This document shows positions 43,246-57,214 of a DNA stretch of 64,000 nucleotides, in pieces. Positions within the stretch are counted from its first letter, which is position 1. The number at the start of each line of letters is the position of its first letter. The notes below the pieces were generated by a model that worked only from the letters and a program-made list of their open reading frames with translations, did no database searches and had not been told where the DNA came from. This stretch comes from Clavelina lepadiformis (lineage: Eukaryota; Chordata; Ascidiacea; Aplousobranchia; Clavelinidae): positions 17,058,479 through 17,122,478 of the forward strand of contig NC_135243.1 of the NCBI RefSeq assembly GCF_947623445.1, in the 5' to 3' direction. Both the position numbers and the translations under genes were made by a program.

Positions 43246-43832
43246 ACCTCTACATCTTCCCGGACTCTTTTTATTCTTCTCAAAATCCTCCTCGACCTCC
43301 AAACGTTCCTATATCGCCCGCCACAAGACGCCAAACTGACGAACTCAACCAGCCAGCAGACAGACGACAATCTTCTGGCCGCCGCCCAGTCACATGATTT
43401 GCTGCTTGATGGTTATTGGACCGTGACAGTGGAGATATTTTGTGTCTATCCCGTGGAGGCCATTTCTTGCATTTTTCAGCTTTTTGCTATCAAACTGGGA
43501 AATACCCTAAAACGATCGCTTTCATTAGTACTCACAACAAATGTAGTAACAGCAGCAGCAGCACAGTTGACTTGAAGAAACTTTCACAAGATAAATCGGG
43601 GATTTATCCATTTTATCAAACCATTCCTGCTGTCACACAGGGCCGACAGTCAATTTCTCATTTTACCGGTGACGCAGGTGTACAACATTTATCCCATAGA
43701 CATTAGTCGATCATCGATCAATCCATCCGCCCATCGTCTTTTTTTTTTTTTTTTTTTTTTCCTCCTCCTCCTCTTCTTCTTCTTTTCTTCAGACTACTTT
43801 AATACAAACAAGAGTATCCCACCAGGGTGGGA

Positions 43833-44021
43833 GATGGGCCGAAGCAGCAGGTACTGCAATAGCTGCACAACCCTCAAACGAGCAGGCGCAAGCGCCTAGC
43901 GTCGTTCACCGTTCAAAAATCCGTTTAATCGAAGAGCAGTTCAATGAACTGCGTCCCAGGGATTAAACTGAGAAGAACAGATACTACACTTGATCTTAGC
44001 TCTTGAGAGCCGAGAAGCGAT
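43833..44021 (-). ncRNA. U2: U2 snRNA gene, intact copy
   Basis: Uninterrupted copy; base -8 is C. Confidence 0.95.
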
Positions 44022-44608
44022 ACCTCTACATCTTCCCGGACTCTTTTTATTCTTCTCAAAATCCTCCTCGACCTCCAAACGTTCCTATATCGCCCGCCAC
44101 AAGACGCCAAACTGACGAACTCAACCAGCCAGCAGACAGACGACAATCTTCTGGCCGCCGCCCAGTCACATGATTTGCTGCTTGATGGTTATTGGACCGT
44201 GACAGTGGAGATATTTTGTGTCTATCCCGTGGAGGCCATTTCTTGCATTTTTCAGCTTTTTGCTATCAAACTGGGAAATACCCTAAAACGATCGCTTTCA
44301 TTAGTACTCACAACAAATGTAGTAACAGCAGCAGCAGCACAGTTGACTTGAAGAAACTTTCACAAGATAAATCGGGGATTTATCCATTTTATCAAACCAT
44401 TCCTGCTGTCACACAGGGCCGACAGTCAATTTCTCATTTTACCGGTGACGCAGGTGTACAACATTTATCCCATAGACATTAGTCGATCATCGATCAATCC
44501 ATCCGCCCATCGTCTTTTTTTTTTTTTTTTTTTTTTCCTCCTCCTCCTCTTCTTCTTCTTTTCTTCAGACTACTTTAATACAAACAAGAGTATCCCACCA
44601 GGGTGGGA

Positions 44609-44797
44609 GATGGGCCGAAGCAGCAGGTACTGCAATAGCTGCACAACCCTCAAACGAGCAGGCGCAAGCGCCTAGCGTCGTTCACCGTTCAAAAATCCGT
44701 TTAATCGAAGAGCAGTTCAATGAACTGCGTCCCAGGGATTAAACTGAGAAGAACAGATACTACACTTGATCTTAGCTCTTGAGAGCCGAGAAGCGAT
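44609..44797 (-). ncRNA. U2: U2 snRNA gene, intact copy
   Basis: Uninterrupted copy; base -8 is C. Confidence 0.95.
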
Positions 44798-45384
44798 ACC
44801 TCTACATCTTCCCGGACTCTTTTTATTCTTCTCAAAATCCTCCTCGACCTCCAAACGTTCCTATATCGCCCGCCACAAGACGCCAAACTGACGAACTCAA
44901 CCAGCCAGCAGACAGACGACAATCTTCTGGCCGCCGCCCAGTCACATGATTTGCTGCTTGATGGTTATTGGACCGTGACAGTGGAGATATTTTGTGTCTA
45001 TCCCGTGGAGGCCATTTCTTGCATTTTTCAGCTTTTTGCTATCAAACTGGGAAATACCCTAAAACGATCGCTTTCATTAGTACTCACAACAAATGTAGTA
45101 ACAGCAGCAGCAGCACAGTTGACTTGAAGAAACTTTCACAAGATAAATCGGGGATTTATCCATTTTATCAAACCATTCCTGCTGTCACACAGGGCCGACA
45201 GTCAATTTCTCATTTTACCGGTGACGCAGGTGTACAACATTTATCCCATAGACATTAGTCGATCATCGATCAATCCATCCGCCCATCGTCTTTTTTTTTT
45301 TTTTTTTTTTTTCCTCCTCCTCCTCTTCTTCTTCTTTTCTTCAGACTACTTTAATACAAACAAGAGTATCCCACCAGGGTGGGA

Positions 45385-45573
45385 GATGGGCCGAAGCAGC
45401 AGGTACTGCAATAGCTGCACAACCCTCAAACGAGCAGGCGCAAGCGCCTAGCGTCGTTCACCGTTCAAAAATCCGTTTAATCGAAGAGCAGTTCAATGAA
45501 CTGCGTCCCAGGGATTAAACTGAGAAGAACAGATACTACACTTGATCTTAGCTCTTGAGAGCCGAGAAGCGAT
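45385..45573 (-). ncRNA. U2: U2 snRNA gene, intact copy
   Basis: Uninterrupted copy; base -8 is C. Confidence 0.95.
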
Positions 45574-46160
45574 ACCTCTACATCTTCCCGGACTCTTTTT
45601 ATTCTTCTCAAAATCCTCCTCGACCTCCAAACGTTCCTATATCGCCCGCCACAAGACGCCAAACTGACGAACTCAACCAGCCAGCAGACAGACGACAATC
45701 TTCTGGCCGCCGCCCAGTCACATGATTTGCTGCTTGATGGTTATTGGACCGTGACAGTGGAGATATTTTGTGTCTATCCCGTGGAGGCCATTTCTTGCAT
45801 TTTTCAGCTTTTTGCTATCAAACTGGGAAATACCCTAAAACGATCGCTTTCATTAGTACTCACAACAAATGTAGTAACAGCAGCAGCAGCACAGTTGACT
45901 TGAAGAAACTTTCACAAGATAAATCGGGGATTTATCCATTTTATCAAACCATTCCTGCTGTCACACAGGGCCGACAGTCAATTTCTCATTTTACCGGTGA
46001 CGCAGGTGTACAACATTTATCCCATAGACATTAGTCGATCATCGATCAATCCATCCGCCCATCGTCTTTTTTTTTTTTTTTTTTTTTTCCTCCTCCTCCT
46101 CTTCTTCTTCTTTTCTTCAGACTACTTTAATACAAACAAGAGTATCCCACCAGGGTGGGA

Positions 46161-46349
46161 GATGGGCCGAAGCAGCAGGTACTGCAATAGCTGCACAACC
46201 CTCAAACGAGCAGGCGCAAGCGCCTAGCGTCGTTCACCGTTCAAAAATCCGTTTAATCGAAGAGCAGTTCAATGAACTGCGTCCCAGGGATTAAACTGAG
46301 AAGAACAGATACTACACTTGATCTTAGCTCTTGAGAGCCGAGAAGCGAT
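46161..46349 (-). ncRNA. U2: U2 snRNA gene, intact copy
   Basis: Uninterrupted copy; base -8 is C. Confidence 0.95.
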
Positions 46350-46936
46350 ACCTCTACATCTTCCCGGACTCTTTTTATTCTTCTCAAAATCCTCCTCGAC
46401 CTCCAAACGTTCCTATATCGCCCGCCACAAGACGCCAAACTGACGAACTCAACCAGCCAGCAGACAGACGACAATCTTCTGGCCGCCGCCCAGTCACATG
46501 ATTTGCTGCTTGATGGTTATTGGACCGTGACAGTGGAGATATTTTGTGTCTATCCCGTGGAGGCCATTTCTTGCATTTTTCAGCTTTTTGCTATCAAACT
46601 GGGAAATACCCTAAAACGATCGCTTTCATTAGTACTCACAACAAATGTAGTAACAGCAGCAGCAGCACAGTTGACTTGAAGAAACTTTCACAAGATAAAT
46701 CGGGGATTTATCCATTTTATCAAACCATTCCTGCTGTCACACAGGGCCGACAGTCAATTTCTCATTTTACCGGTGACGCAGGTGTACAACATTTATCCCA
46801 TAGACATTAGTCGATCATCGATCAATCCATCCGCCCATCGTCTTTTTTTTTTTTTTTTTTTTTTCCTCCTCCTCCTCTTCTTCTTCTTTTCTTCAGACTA
46901 CTTTAATACAAACAAGAGTATCCCACCAGGGTGGGA

Positions 46937-47125
46937 GATGGGCCGAAGCAGCAGGTACTGCAATAGCTGCACAACCCTCAAACGAGCAGGCGCAAGCGCC
47001 TAGCGTCGTTCACCGTTCAAAAATCCGTTTAATCGAAGAGCAGTTCAATGAACTGCGTCCCAGGGATTAAACTGAGAAGAACAGATACTACACTTGATCT
47101 TAGCTCTTGAGAGCCGAGAAGCGAT
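46937..47125 (-). ncRNA. U2: U2 snRNA gene, intact copy
   Basis: Uninterrupted copy; base -8 is C. Confidence 0.95.
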
Positions 47126-47712
47126 ACCTCTACATCTTCCCGGACTCTTTTTATTCTTCTCAAAATCCTCCTCGACCTCCAAACGTTCCTATATCGCCCG
47201 CCACAAGACGCCAAACTGACGAACTCAACCAGCCAGCAGACAGACGACAATCTTCTGGCCGCCGCCCAGTCACATGATTTGCTGCTTGATGGTTATTGGA
47301 CCGTGACAGTGGAGATATTTTGTGTCTATCCCGTGGAGGCCATTTCTTGCATTTTTCAGCTTTTTGCTATCAAACTGGGAAATACCCTAAAACGATCGCT
47401 TTCATTAGTACTCACAACAAATGTAGTAACAGCAGCAGCAGCACAGTTGACTTGAAGAAACTTTCACAAGATAAATCGGGGATTTATCCATTTTATCAAA
47501 CCATTCCTGCTGTCACACAGGGCCGACAGTCAATTTCTCATTTTACCGGTGACGCAGGTGTACAACATTTATCCCATAGACATTAGTCGATCATCGATCA
47601 ATCCATCCGCCCATCGTCTTTTTTTTTTTTTTTTTTTTTTCCTCCTCCTCCTCTTCTTCTTCTTTTCTTCAGACTACTTTAATACAAACAAGAGTATCCC
47701 ACCAGGGTGGGA

Positions 47713-47901
47713 GATGGGCCGAAGCAGCAGGTACTGCAATAGCTGCACAACCCTCAAACGAGCAGGCGCAAGCGCCTAGCGTCGTTCACCGTTCAAAAAT
47801 CCGTTTAATCGAAGAGCAGTTCAATGAACTGCGTCCCAGGGATTAAACTGAGAAGAACAGATACTACACTTGATCTTAGCTCTTGAGAGCCGAGAAGCGA
47901 T
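47713..47901 (-). ncRNA. U2: U2 snRNA gene, intact copy
   Basis: Uninterrupted copy; base -8 is C. Confidence 0.95.
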
Positions 47902-48488
47902 ACCTCTACATCTTCCCGGACTCTTTTTATTCTTCTCAAAATCCTCCTCGACCTCCAAACGTTCCTATATCGCCCGCCACAAGACGCCAAACTGACGAAC
48001 TCAACCAGCCAGCAGACAGACGACAATCTTCTGGCCGCCGCCCAGTCACATGATTTGCTGCTTGATGGTTATTGGACCGTGACAGTGGAGATATTTTGTG
48101 TCTATCCCGTGGAGGCCATTTCTTGCATTTTTCAGCTTTTTGCTATCAAACTGGGAAATACCCTAAAACGATCGCTTTCATTAGTACTCACAACAAATGT
48201 AGTAACAGCAGCAGCAGCACAGTTGACTTGAAGAAACTTTCACAAGATAAATCGGGGATTTATCCATTTTATCAAACCATTCCTGCTGTCACACAGGGCC
48301 GACAGTCAATTTCTCATTTTACCGGTGACGCAGGTGTACAACATTTATCCCATAGACATTAGTCGATCATCGATCAATCCATCCGCCCATCGTCTTTTTT
48401 TTTTTTTTTTTTTTTTCCTCCTCCTCCTCTTCTTCTTCTTTTCTTCAGACTACTTTAATACAAACAAGAGTATCCCACCAGGGTGGGA

Positions 48489-48677
48489 GATGGGCCGAAG
48501 CAGCAGGTACTGCAATAGCTGCACAACCCTCAAACGAGCAGGCGCAAGCGCCTAGCGTCGTTCACCGTTCAAAAATCCGTTTAATCGAAGAGCAGTTCAA
48601 TGAACTGCGTCCCAGGGATTAAACTGAGAAGAACAGATACTACACTTGATCTTAGCTCTTGAGAGCCGAGAAGCGAT
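48489..48677 (-). ncRNA. U2: U2 snRNA gene, intact copy
   Basis: Uninterrupted copy; base -8 is C. Confidence 0.95.
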
Positions 48678-49264
48678 ACCTCTACATCTTCCCGGACTCT
48701 TTTTATTCTTCTCAAAATCCTCCTCGACCTCCAAACGTTCCTATATCGCCCGCCACAAGACGCCAAACTGACGAACTCAACCAGCCAGCAGACAGACGAC
48801 AATCTTCTGGCCGCCGCCCAGTCACATGATTTGCTGCTTGATGGTTATTGGACCGTGACAGTGGAGATATTTTGTGTCTATCCCGTGGAGGCCATTTCTT
48901 GCATTTTTCAGCTTTTTGCTATCAAACTGGGAAATACCCTAAAACGATCGCTTTCATTAGTACTCACAACAAATGTAGTAACAGCAGCAGCAGCACAGTT
49001 GACTTGAAGAAACTTTCACAAGATAAATCGGGGATTTATCCATTTTATCAAACCATTCCTGCTGTCACACAGGGCCGACAGTCAATTTCTCATTTTACCG
49101 GTGACGCAGGTGTACAACATTTATCCCATAGACATTAGTCGATCATCGATCAATCCATCCGCCCATCGTCTTTTTTTTTTTTTTTTTTTTTTCCTCCTCC
49201 TCCTCTTCTTCTTCTTTTCTTCAGACTACTTTAATACAAACAAGAGTATCCCACCAGGGTGGGA

Positions 49265-49453
49265 GATGGGCCGAAGCAGCAGGTACTGCAATAGCTGCAC
49301 AACCCTCAAACGAGCAGGCGCAAGCGCCTAGCGTCGTTCACCGTTCAAAAATCCGTTTAATCGAAGAGCAGTTCAATGAACTGCGTCCCAGGGATTAAAC
49401 TGAGAAGAACAGATACTACACTTGATCTTAGCTCTTGAGAGCCGAGAAGCGAT
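49265..49453 (-). ncRNA. U2: U2 snRNA gene, intact copy
   Basis: Uninterrupted copy; base -8 is C. Confidence 0.95.
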
Positions 49454-50040
49454 ACCTCTACATCTTCCCGGACTCTTTTTATTCTTCTCAAAATCCTCCT
49501 CGACCTCCAAACGTTCCTATATCGCCCGCCACAAGACGCCAAACTGACGAACTCAACCAGCCAGCAGACAGACGACAATCTTCTGGCCGCCGCCCAGTCA
49601 CATGATTTGCTGCTTGATGGTTATTGGACCGTGACAGTGGAGATATTTTGTGTCTATCCCGTGGAGGCCATTTCTTGCATTTTTCAGCTTTTTGCTATCA
49701 AACTGGGAAATACCCTAAAACGATCGCTTTCATTAGTACTCACAACAAATGTAGTAACAGCAGCAGCAGCACAGTTGACTTGAAGAAACTTTCACAAGAT
49801 AAATCGGGGATTTATCCATTTTATCAAACCATTCCTGCTGTCACACAGGGCCGACAGTCAATTTCTCATTTTACCGGTGACGCAGGTGTACAACATTTAT
49901 CCCATAGACATTAGTCGATCATCGATCAATCCATCCGCCCATCGTCTTTTTTTTTTTTTTTTTTTTTTCCTCCTCCTCCTCTTCTTCTTCTTTTCTTCAG
50001 ACTACTTTAATACAAACAAGAGTATCCCACCAGGGTGGGA

Positions 50041-50229
50041 GATGGGCCGAAGCAGCAGGTACTGCAATAGCTGCACAACCCTCAAACGAGCAGGCGCAAG
50101 CGCCTAGCGTCGTTCACCGTTCAAAAATCCGTTTAATCGAAGAGCAGTTCAATGAACTGCGTCCCAGGGATTAAACTGAGAAGAACAGATACTACACTTG
50201 ATCTTAGCTCTTGAGAGCCGAGAAGCGAT
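50041..50229 (-). ncRNA. U2: U2 snRNA gene, intact copy
   Basis: Uninterrupted copy; base -8 is C. Confidence 0.95.
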
Positions 50230-50816
50230 ACCTCTACATCTTCCCGGACTCTTTTTATTCTTCTCAAAATCCTCCTCGACCTCCAAACGTTCCTATATCG
50301 CCCGCCACAAGACGCCAAACTGACGAACTCAACCAGCCAGCAGACAGACGACAATCTTCTGGCCGCCGCCCAGTCACATGATTTGCTGCTTGATGGTTAT
50401 TGGACCGTGACAGTGGAGATATTTTGTGTCTATCCCGTGGAGGCCATTTCTTGCATTTTTCAGCTTTTTGCTATCAAACTGGGAAATACCCTAAAACGAT
50501 CGCTTTCATTAGTACTCACAACAAATGTAGTAACAGCAGCAGCAGCACAGTTGACTTGAAGAAACTTTCACAAGATAAATCGGGGATTTATCCATTTTAT
50601 CAAACCATTCCTGCTGTCACACAGGGCCGACAGTCAATTTCTCATTTTACCGGTGACGCAGGTGTACAACATTTATCCCATAGACATTAGTCGATCATCG
50701 ATCAATCCATCCGCCCATCGTCTTTTTTTTTTTTTTTTTTTTTTCCTCCTCCTCCTCTTCTTCTTCTTTTCTTCAGACTACTTTAATACAAACAAGAGTA
50801 TCCCACCAGGGTGGGA

Positions 50817-51006
50817 GATGGGCCGAAGCAGCAGGTACTGCAATAGCTGCACAACCCTCAAACGAGCAGGCGCAAGCGCCTAGCGTCGTTCACACGTTCA
50901 AAAATCCGTTTAATCGAAGAGCAGTTCAATGAACTGCGTCCCAGGGATTAAACTGAGAAGAACAGATACTACACTTGATCTTAGCTCTTGAGAGCCGAGA
51001 AGCGAT
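50817..51006 (-). ncRNA. U2: U2 snRNA gene with one extra base
   Basis: The only copy with a length change in the gene. One added base near 50894 (about nt 113) lies between the Sm site and stem III, where the other copies read GAACGGTGAAC. The Sm site and stems are untouched, so function may survive. A sequencing error is possible. Confidence 0.92.
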
Positions 51007-51593
51007 ACCTCTACATCTTCCCGGACTCTTTTTATTCTTCTCAAAATCCTCCTCGACCTCCAAACGTTCCTATATCGCCCGCCACAAGACGCCAAACTGA
51101 CGAACTCAACCAGCCAGCAGACAGACGACAATCTTCTGGCCGCCGCCCAGTCACATGATTTGCTGCTTGATGGTTATTGGACCGTGACAGTGGAGATATT
51201 TTGTGTCTATCCCGTGGAGGCCATTTCTTGCATTTTTCAGCTTTTTGCTATCAAACTGGGAAATACCCTAAAACGATCGCTTTCATTAGTACTCACAACA
51301 AATGTAGTAACAGCAGCAGCAGCACAGTTGACTTGAAGAAACTTTCACAAGATAAATCGGGGATTTATCCATTTTATCAAACCATTCCTGCTGTCACACA
51401 GGGCCGACAGTCAATTTCTCATTTTACCGGTGACGCAGGTGTACAACATTTATCCCATAGACATTAGTCGATCATCGATCAATCCATCCGCCCATCGTCT
51501 TTTTTTTTTTTTTTTTTTTTTCCTCCTCCTCCTCTTCTTCTTCTTTTCTTCAGACTACTTTAATACAAACAAGAGTATCCCACCAGGGTGGGA

Positions 51594-51782
51594 GATGGGC
51601 CGAAGCAGCAGGTACTGCAATAGCTGCACAACCCTCAAACGAGCAGGCGCAAGCGCCTAGCGTCGTTCACCGTTCAAAAATCCGTTTAATCGAAGAGCAG
51701 TTCAATGAACTGCGTCCCAGGGATTAAACTGAGAAGAACAGATACTACACTTGATCTTAGCTCTTGAGAGCCGAGAAGCGAT
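51594..51782 (-). ncRNA. U2: U2 snRNA gene, intact copy
   Basis: Uninterrupted copy; base -8 is C. Confidence 0.95.
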
Positions 51783-52369
51783 ACCTCTACATCTTCCCGG
51801 ACTCTTTTTATTCTTCTCAAAATCCTCCTCGACCTCCAAACGTTCCTATATCGCCCGCCACAAGACGCCAAACTGACGAACTCAACCAGCCAGCAGACAG
51901 ACGACAATCTTCTGGCCGCCGCCCAGTCACATGATTTGCTGCTTGATGGTTATTGGACCGTGACAGTGGAGATATTTTGTGTCTATCCCGTGGAGGCCAT
52001 TTCTTGCATTTTTCAGCTTTTTGCTATCAAACTGGGAAATACCCTAAAACGATCGCTTTCATTAGTACTCACAACAAATGTAGTAACAGCAGCAGCAGCA
52101 CAGTTGACTTGAAGAAACTTTCACAAGATAAATCGGGGATTTATCCATTTTATCAAACCATTCCTGCTGTCACACAGGGCCGACAGTCAATTTCTCATTT
52201 TACCGGTGACGCAGGTGTACAACATTTATCCCATAGACATTAGTCGATCATCGATCAATCCATCCGCCCATCGTCTTTTTTTTTTTTTTTTTTTTTTCCT
52301 CCTCCTCCTCTTCTTCTTCTTTTCTTCAGACTACTTTAATACAAACAAGAGTATCCCACCAGGGTGGGA

Positions 52370-52558
52370 GATGGGCCGAAGCAGCAGGTACTGCAATAGC
52401 TGCACAACCCTCAAACGAGCAGGCGCAAGCGCCTAGCGTCGTTCACCGTTCAAAAATCCGTTTAATCGAAGAGCAGTTCAATGAACTGCGTCCCAGGGAT
52501 TAAACTGAGAAGAACAGATACTACACTTGATCTTAGCTCTTGAGAGCCGAGAAGCGAT
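52370..52558 (-). ncRNA. U2: U2 snRNA gene, intact copy
   Basis: Uninterrupted copy; base -8 is C. Confidence 0.95.
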
Positions 52559-53145
52559 ACCTCTACATCTTCCCGGACTCTTTTTATTCTTCTCAAAATC
52601 CTCCTCGACCTCCAAACGTTCCTATATCGCCCGCCACAAGACGCCAAACTGACGAACTCAACCAGCCAGCAGACAGACGACAATCTTCTGGCCGCCGCCC
52701 AGTCACATGATTTGCTGCTTGATGGTTATTGGACCGTGACAGTGGAGATATTTTGTGTCTATCCCGTGGAGGCCATTTCTTGCATTTTTCAGCTTTTTGC
52801 TATCAAACTGGGAAATACCCTAAAACGATCGCTTTCATTAGTACTCACAACAAATGTAGTAACAGCAGCAGCAGCACAGTTGACTTGAAGAAACTTTCAC
52901 AAGATAAATCGGGGATTTATCCATTTTATCAAACCATTCCTGCTGTCACACAGGGCCGACAGTCAATTTCTCATTTTACCGGTGACGCAGGTGTACAACA
53001 TTTATCCCATAGACATTAGTCGATCATCGATCAATCCATCCGCCCATCGTCTTTTTTTTTTTTTTTTTTTTTTCCTCCTCCTCCTCTTCTTCTTCTTTTC
53101 TTCAGACTACTTTAATACAAACAAGAGTATCCCACCAGGGTGGGA

Positions 53146-53334
53146 GATGGGCCGAAGCAGCAGGTACTGCAATAGCTGCACAACCCTCAAACGAGCAGGC
53201 GCAAGCGCCTAGCGTCGTTCACCGTTCAAAAATCCGTTTAATCGAAGAGCAGTTCAATGAACTGCGTCCCAGGGATTAAACTGAGAAGAACAGATACTAC
53301 ACTTGATCTTAGCTCTTGAGAGCCGAGAAGCGAT
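53146..53334 (-). ncRNA. U2: U2 snRNA gene, intact copy
   Basis: Uninterrupted copy; base -8 is C. Confidence 0.95.
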
Positions 53335-53921
53335 ACCTCTACATCTTCCCGGACTCTTTTTATTCTTCTCAAAATCCTCCTCGACCTCCAAACGTTCCTA
53401 TATCGCCCGCCACAAGACGCCAAACTGACGAACTCAACCAGCCAGCAGACAGACGACAATCTTCTGGCCGCCGCCCAGTCACATGATTTGCTGCTTGATG
53501 GTTATTGGACCGTGACAGTGGAGATATTTTGTGTCTATCCCGTGGAGGCCATTTCTTGCATTTTTCAGCTTTTTGCTATCAAACTGGGAAATACCCTAAA
53601 ACGATCGCTTTCATTAGTACTCACAACAAATGTAGTAACAGCAGCAGCAGCACAGTTGACTTGAAGAAACTTTCACAAGATAAATCGGGGATTTATCCAT
53701 TTTATCAAACCATTCCTGCTGTCACACAGGGCCGACAGTCAATTTCTCATTTTACCGGTGACGCAGGTGTACAACATTTATCCCATAGACATTAGTCGAT
53801 CATCGATCAATCCATCCGCCCATCGTCTTTTTTTTTTTTTTTTTTTTTTCCTCCTCCTCCTCTTCTTCTTCTTTTCTTCAGACTACTTTAATACAAACAA
53901 GAGTATCCCACCAGGGTGGGA

Positions 53922-54110
53922 GATGGGCCGAAGCAGCAGGTACTGCAATAGCTGCACAACCCTCAAACGAGCAGGCGCAAGCGCCTAGCGTCGTTCACCG
54001 TTCAAAAATCCGTTTAATCGAAGAGCAGTTCAATGAACTGCGTCCCAGGGATTAAACTGAGAAGAACAGATACTACACTTGATCTTAGCTCTTGAGAGCC
54101 GAGAAGCGAT
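53922..54110 (-). ncRNA. U2: U2 snRNA gene, intact copy
   Basis: Uninterrupted copy; base -8 is C. Confidence 0.95.
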
Positions 54111-54697
54111 ACCTCTACATCTTCCCGGACTCTTTTTATTCTTCTCAAAATCCTCCTCGACCTCCAAACGTTCCTATATCGCCCGCCACAAGACGCCAAA
54201 CTGACGAACTCAACCAGCCAGCAGACAGACGACAATCTTCTGGCCGCCGCCCAGTCACATGATTTGCTGCTTGATGGTTATTGGACCGTGACAGTGGAGA
54301 TATTTTGTGTCTATCCCGTGGAGGCCATTTCTTGCATTTTTCAGCTTTTTGCTATCAAACTGGGAAATACCCTAAAACGATCGCTTTCATTAGTACTCAC
54401 AACAAATGTAGTAACAGCAGCAGCAGCACAGTTGACTTGAAGAAACTTTCACAAGATAAATCGGGGATTTATCCATTTTATCAAACCATTCCTGCTGTCA
54501 CACAGGGCCGACAGTCAATTTCTCATTTTACCGGTGACGCAGGTGTACAACATTTATCCCATAGACATTAGTCGATCATCGATCAATCCATCCGCCCATC
54601 GTCTTTTTTTTTTTTTTTTTTTTTTCCTCCTCCTCCTCTTCTTCTTCTTTTCTTCAGACTACTTTAATACAAACAAGAGTATCCCACCAGGGTGGGA

Positions 54698-54886
54698 GAT
54701 GGGCCGAAGCAGCAGGTACTGCAATAGCTGCACAACCCTCAAACGAGCAGGCGCAAGCGCCTAGCGTCGTTCACCGTTCAAAAATCCGTTTAATCGAAGA
54801 GCAGTTCAATGAACTGCGTCCCAGGGATTAAACTGAGAAGAACAGATACTACACTTGATCTTAGCTCTTGAGAGCCGAGAAGCGAT
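54698..54886 (-). ncRNA. U2: U2 snRNA gene, intact copy
   Basis: Uninterrupted copy; base -8 is C. Confidence 0.95.
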
Positions 54887-55473
54887 ACCTCTACATCTTC
54901 CCGGACTCTTTTTATTCTTCTCAAAATCCTCCTCGACCTCCAAACGTTCCTATATCGCCCGCCACAAGACGCCAAACTGACGAACTCAACCAGCCAGCAG
55001 ACAGACGACAATCTTCTGGCCGCCGCCCAGTCACATGATTTGCTGCTTGATGGTTATTGGACCGTGACAGTGGAGATATTTTGTGTCTATCCCGTGGAGG
55101 CCATTTCTTGCATTTTTCAGCTTTTTGCTATCAAACTGGGAAATACCCTAAAACGATCGCTTTCATTAGTACTCACAACAAATGTAGTAACAGCAGCAGC
55201 AGCACAGTTGACTTGAAGAAACTTTCACAAGATAAATCGGGGATTTATCCATTTTATCAAACCATTCCTGCTGTCACACAGGGCCGACAGTCAATTTCTC
55301 ATTTTACCGGTGACGCAGGTGTACAACATTTATCCCATAGACATTAGTCGATCATCGATCAATCCATCCGCCCATCGTCTTTTTTTTTTTTTTTTTTTTT
55401 TCCTCCTCCTCCTCTTCTTCTTCTTTTCTTCAGACTACTTTAATACAAACAAGAGTATCCCACCAGGGTGGGA

Positions 55474-55662
55474 GATGGGCCGAAGCAGCAGGTACTGCAA
55501 TAGCTGCACAACCCTCAAACGAGCAGGCGCAAGCGCCTAGCGTCGTTCACCGTTCAAAAATCCGTTTAATCGAAGAGCAGTTCAATGAACTGCGTCCCAG
55601 GGATTAAACTGAGAAGAACAGATACTACACTTGATCTTAGCTCTTGAGAGCCGAGAAGCGAT
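55474..55662 (-). ncRNA. U2: U2 snRNA gene, intact copy
   Basis: Uninterrupted copy; base -8 is C. Confidence 0.95.
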
Positions 55663-56249
55663 ACCTCTACATCTTCCCGGACTCTTTTTATTCTTCTCAA
55701 AATCCTCCTCGACCTCCAAACGTTCCTATATCGCCCGCCACAAGACGCCAAACTGACGAACTCAACCAGCCAGCAGACAGACGACAATCTTCTGGCCGCC
55801 GCCCAGTCACATGATTTGCTGCTTGATGGTTATTGGACCGTGACAGTGGAGATATTTTGTGTCTATCCCGTGGAGGCCATTTCTTGCATTTTTCAGCTTT
55901 TTGCTATCAAACTGGGAAATACCCTAAAACGATCGCTTTCATTAGTACTCACAACAAATGTAGTAACAGCAGCAGCAGCACAGTTGACTTGAAGAAACTT
56001 TCACAAGATAAATCGGGGATTTATCCATTTTATCAAACCATTCCTGCTGTCACACAGGGCCGACAGTCAATTTCTCATTTTACCGGTGACGCAGGTGTAC
56101 AACATTTATCCCATAGACATTAGTCGATCATCGATCAATCCATCCGCCCATCGTCTTTTTTTTTTTTTTTTTTTTTTCCTCCTCCTCCTCTTCTTCTTCT
56201 TTTCTTCAGACTACTTTAATACAAACAAGAGTATCCCACCAGGGTGGGA

Positions 56250-56438
56250 GATGGGCCGAAGCAGCAGGTACTGCAATAGCTGCACAACCCTCAAACGAGC
56301 AGGCGCAAGCGCCTAGCGTCGTTCACCGTTCAAAAATCCGTTTAATCGAAGAGCAGTTCAATGAACTGCGTCCCAGGGATTAAACTGAGAAGAACAGATA
56401 CTACACTTGATCTTAGCTCTTGAGAGCCGAGAAGCGAT
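56250..56438 (-). ncRNA. U2: U2 snRNA gene, intact copy
   Basis: Uninterrupted copy; base -8 is C. Confidence 0.95.
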
Positions 56439-57025
56439 ACCTCTACATCTTCCCGGACTCTTTTTATTCTTCTCAAAATCCTCCTCGACCTCCAAACGTT
56501 CCTATATCGCCCGCCACAAGACGCCAAACTGACGAACTCAACCAGCCAGCAGACAGACGACAATCTTCTGGCCGCCGCCCAGTCACATGATTTGCTGCTT
56601 GATGGTTATTGGACCGTGACAGTGGAGATATTTTGTGTCTATCCCGTGGAGGCCATTTCTTGCATTTTTCAGCTTTTTGCTATCAAACTGGGAAATACCC
56701 TAAAACGATCGCTTTCATTAGTACTCACAACAAATGTAGTAACAGCAGCAGCAGCACAGTTGACTTGAAGAAACTTTCACAAGATAAATCGGGGATTTAT
56801 CCATTTTATCAAACCATTCCTGCTGTCACACAGGGCCGACAGTCAATTTCTCATTTTACCGGTGACGCAGGTGTACAACATTTATCCCATAGACATTAGT
56901 CGATCATCGATCAATCCATCCGCCCATCGTCTTTTTTTTTTTTTTTTTTTTTTCCTCCTCCTCCTCTTCTTCTTCTTTTCTTCAGACTACTTTAATACAA
57001 ACAAGAGTATCCCACCAGGGTGGGA

Positions 57026-57214
57026 GATGGGCCGAAGCAGCAGGTACTGCAATAGCTGCACAACCCTCAAACGAGCAGGCGCAAGCGCCTAGCGTCGTTC
57101 ACCGTTCAAAAATCCGTTTAATCGAAGAGCAGTTCAATGAACTGCGTCCCAGGGATTAAACTGAGAAGAACAGATACTACACTTGATCTTAGCTCTTGAG
57201 AGCCGAGAAGCGAT
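57026..57214 (-). ncRNA. U2: U2 snRNA gene, intact copy
   Basis: Uninterrupted copy; base -8 is C. Confidence 0.95.
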
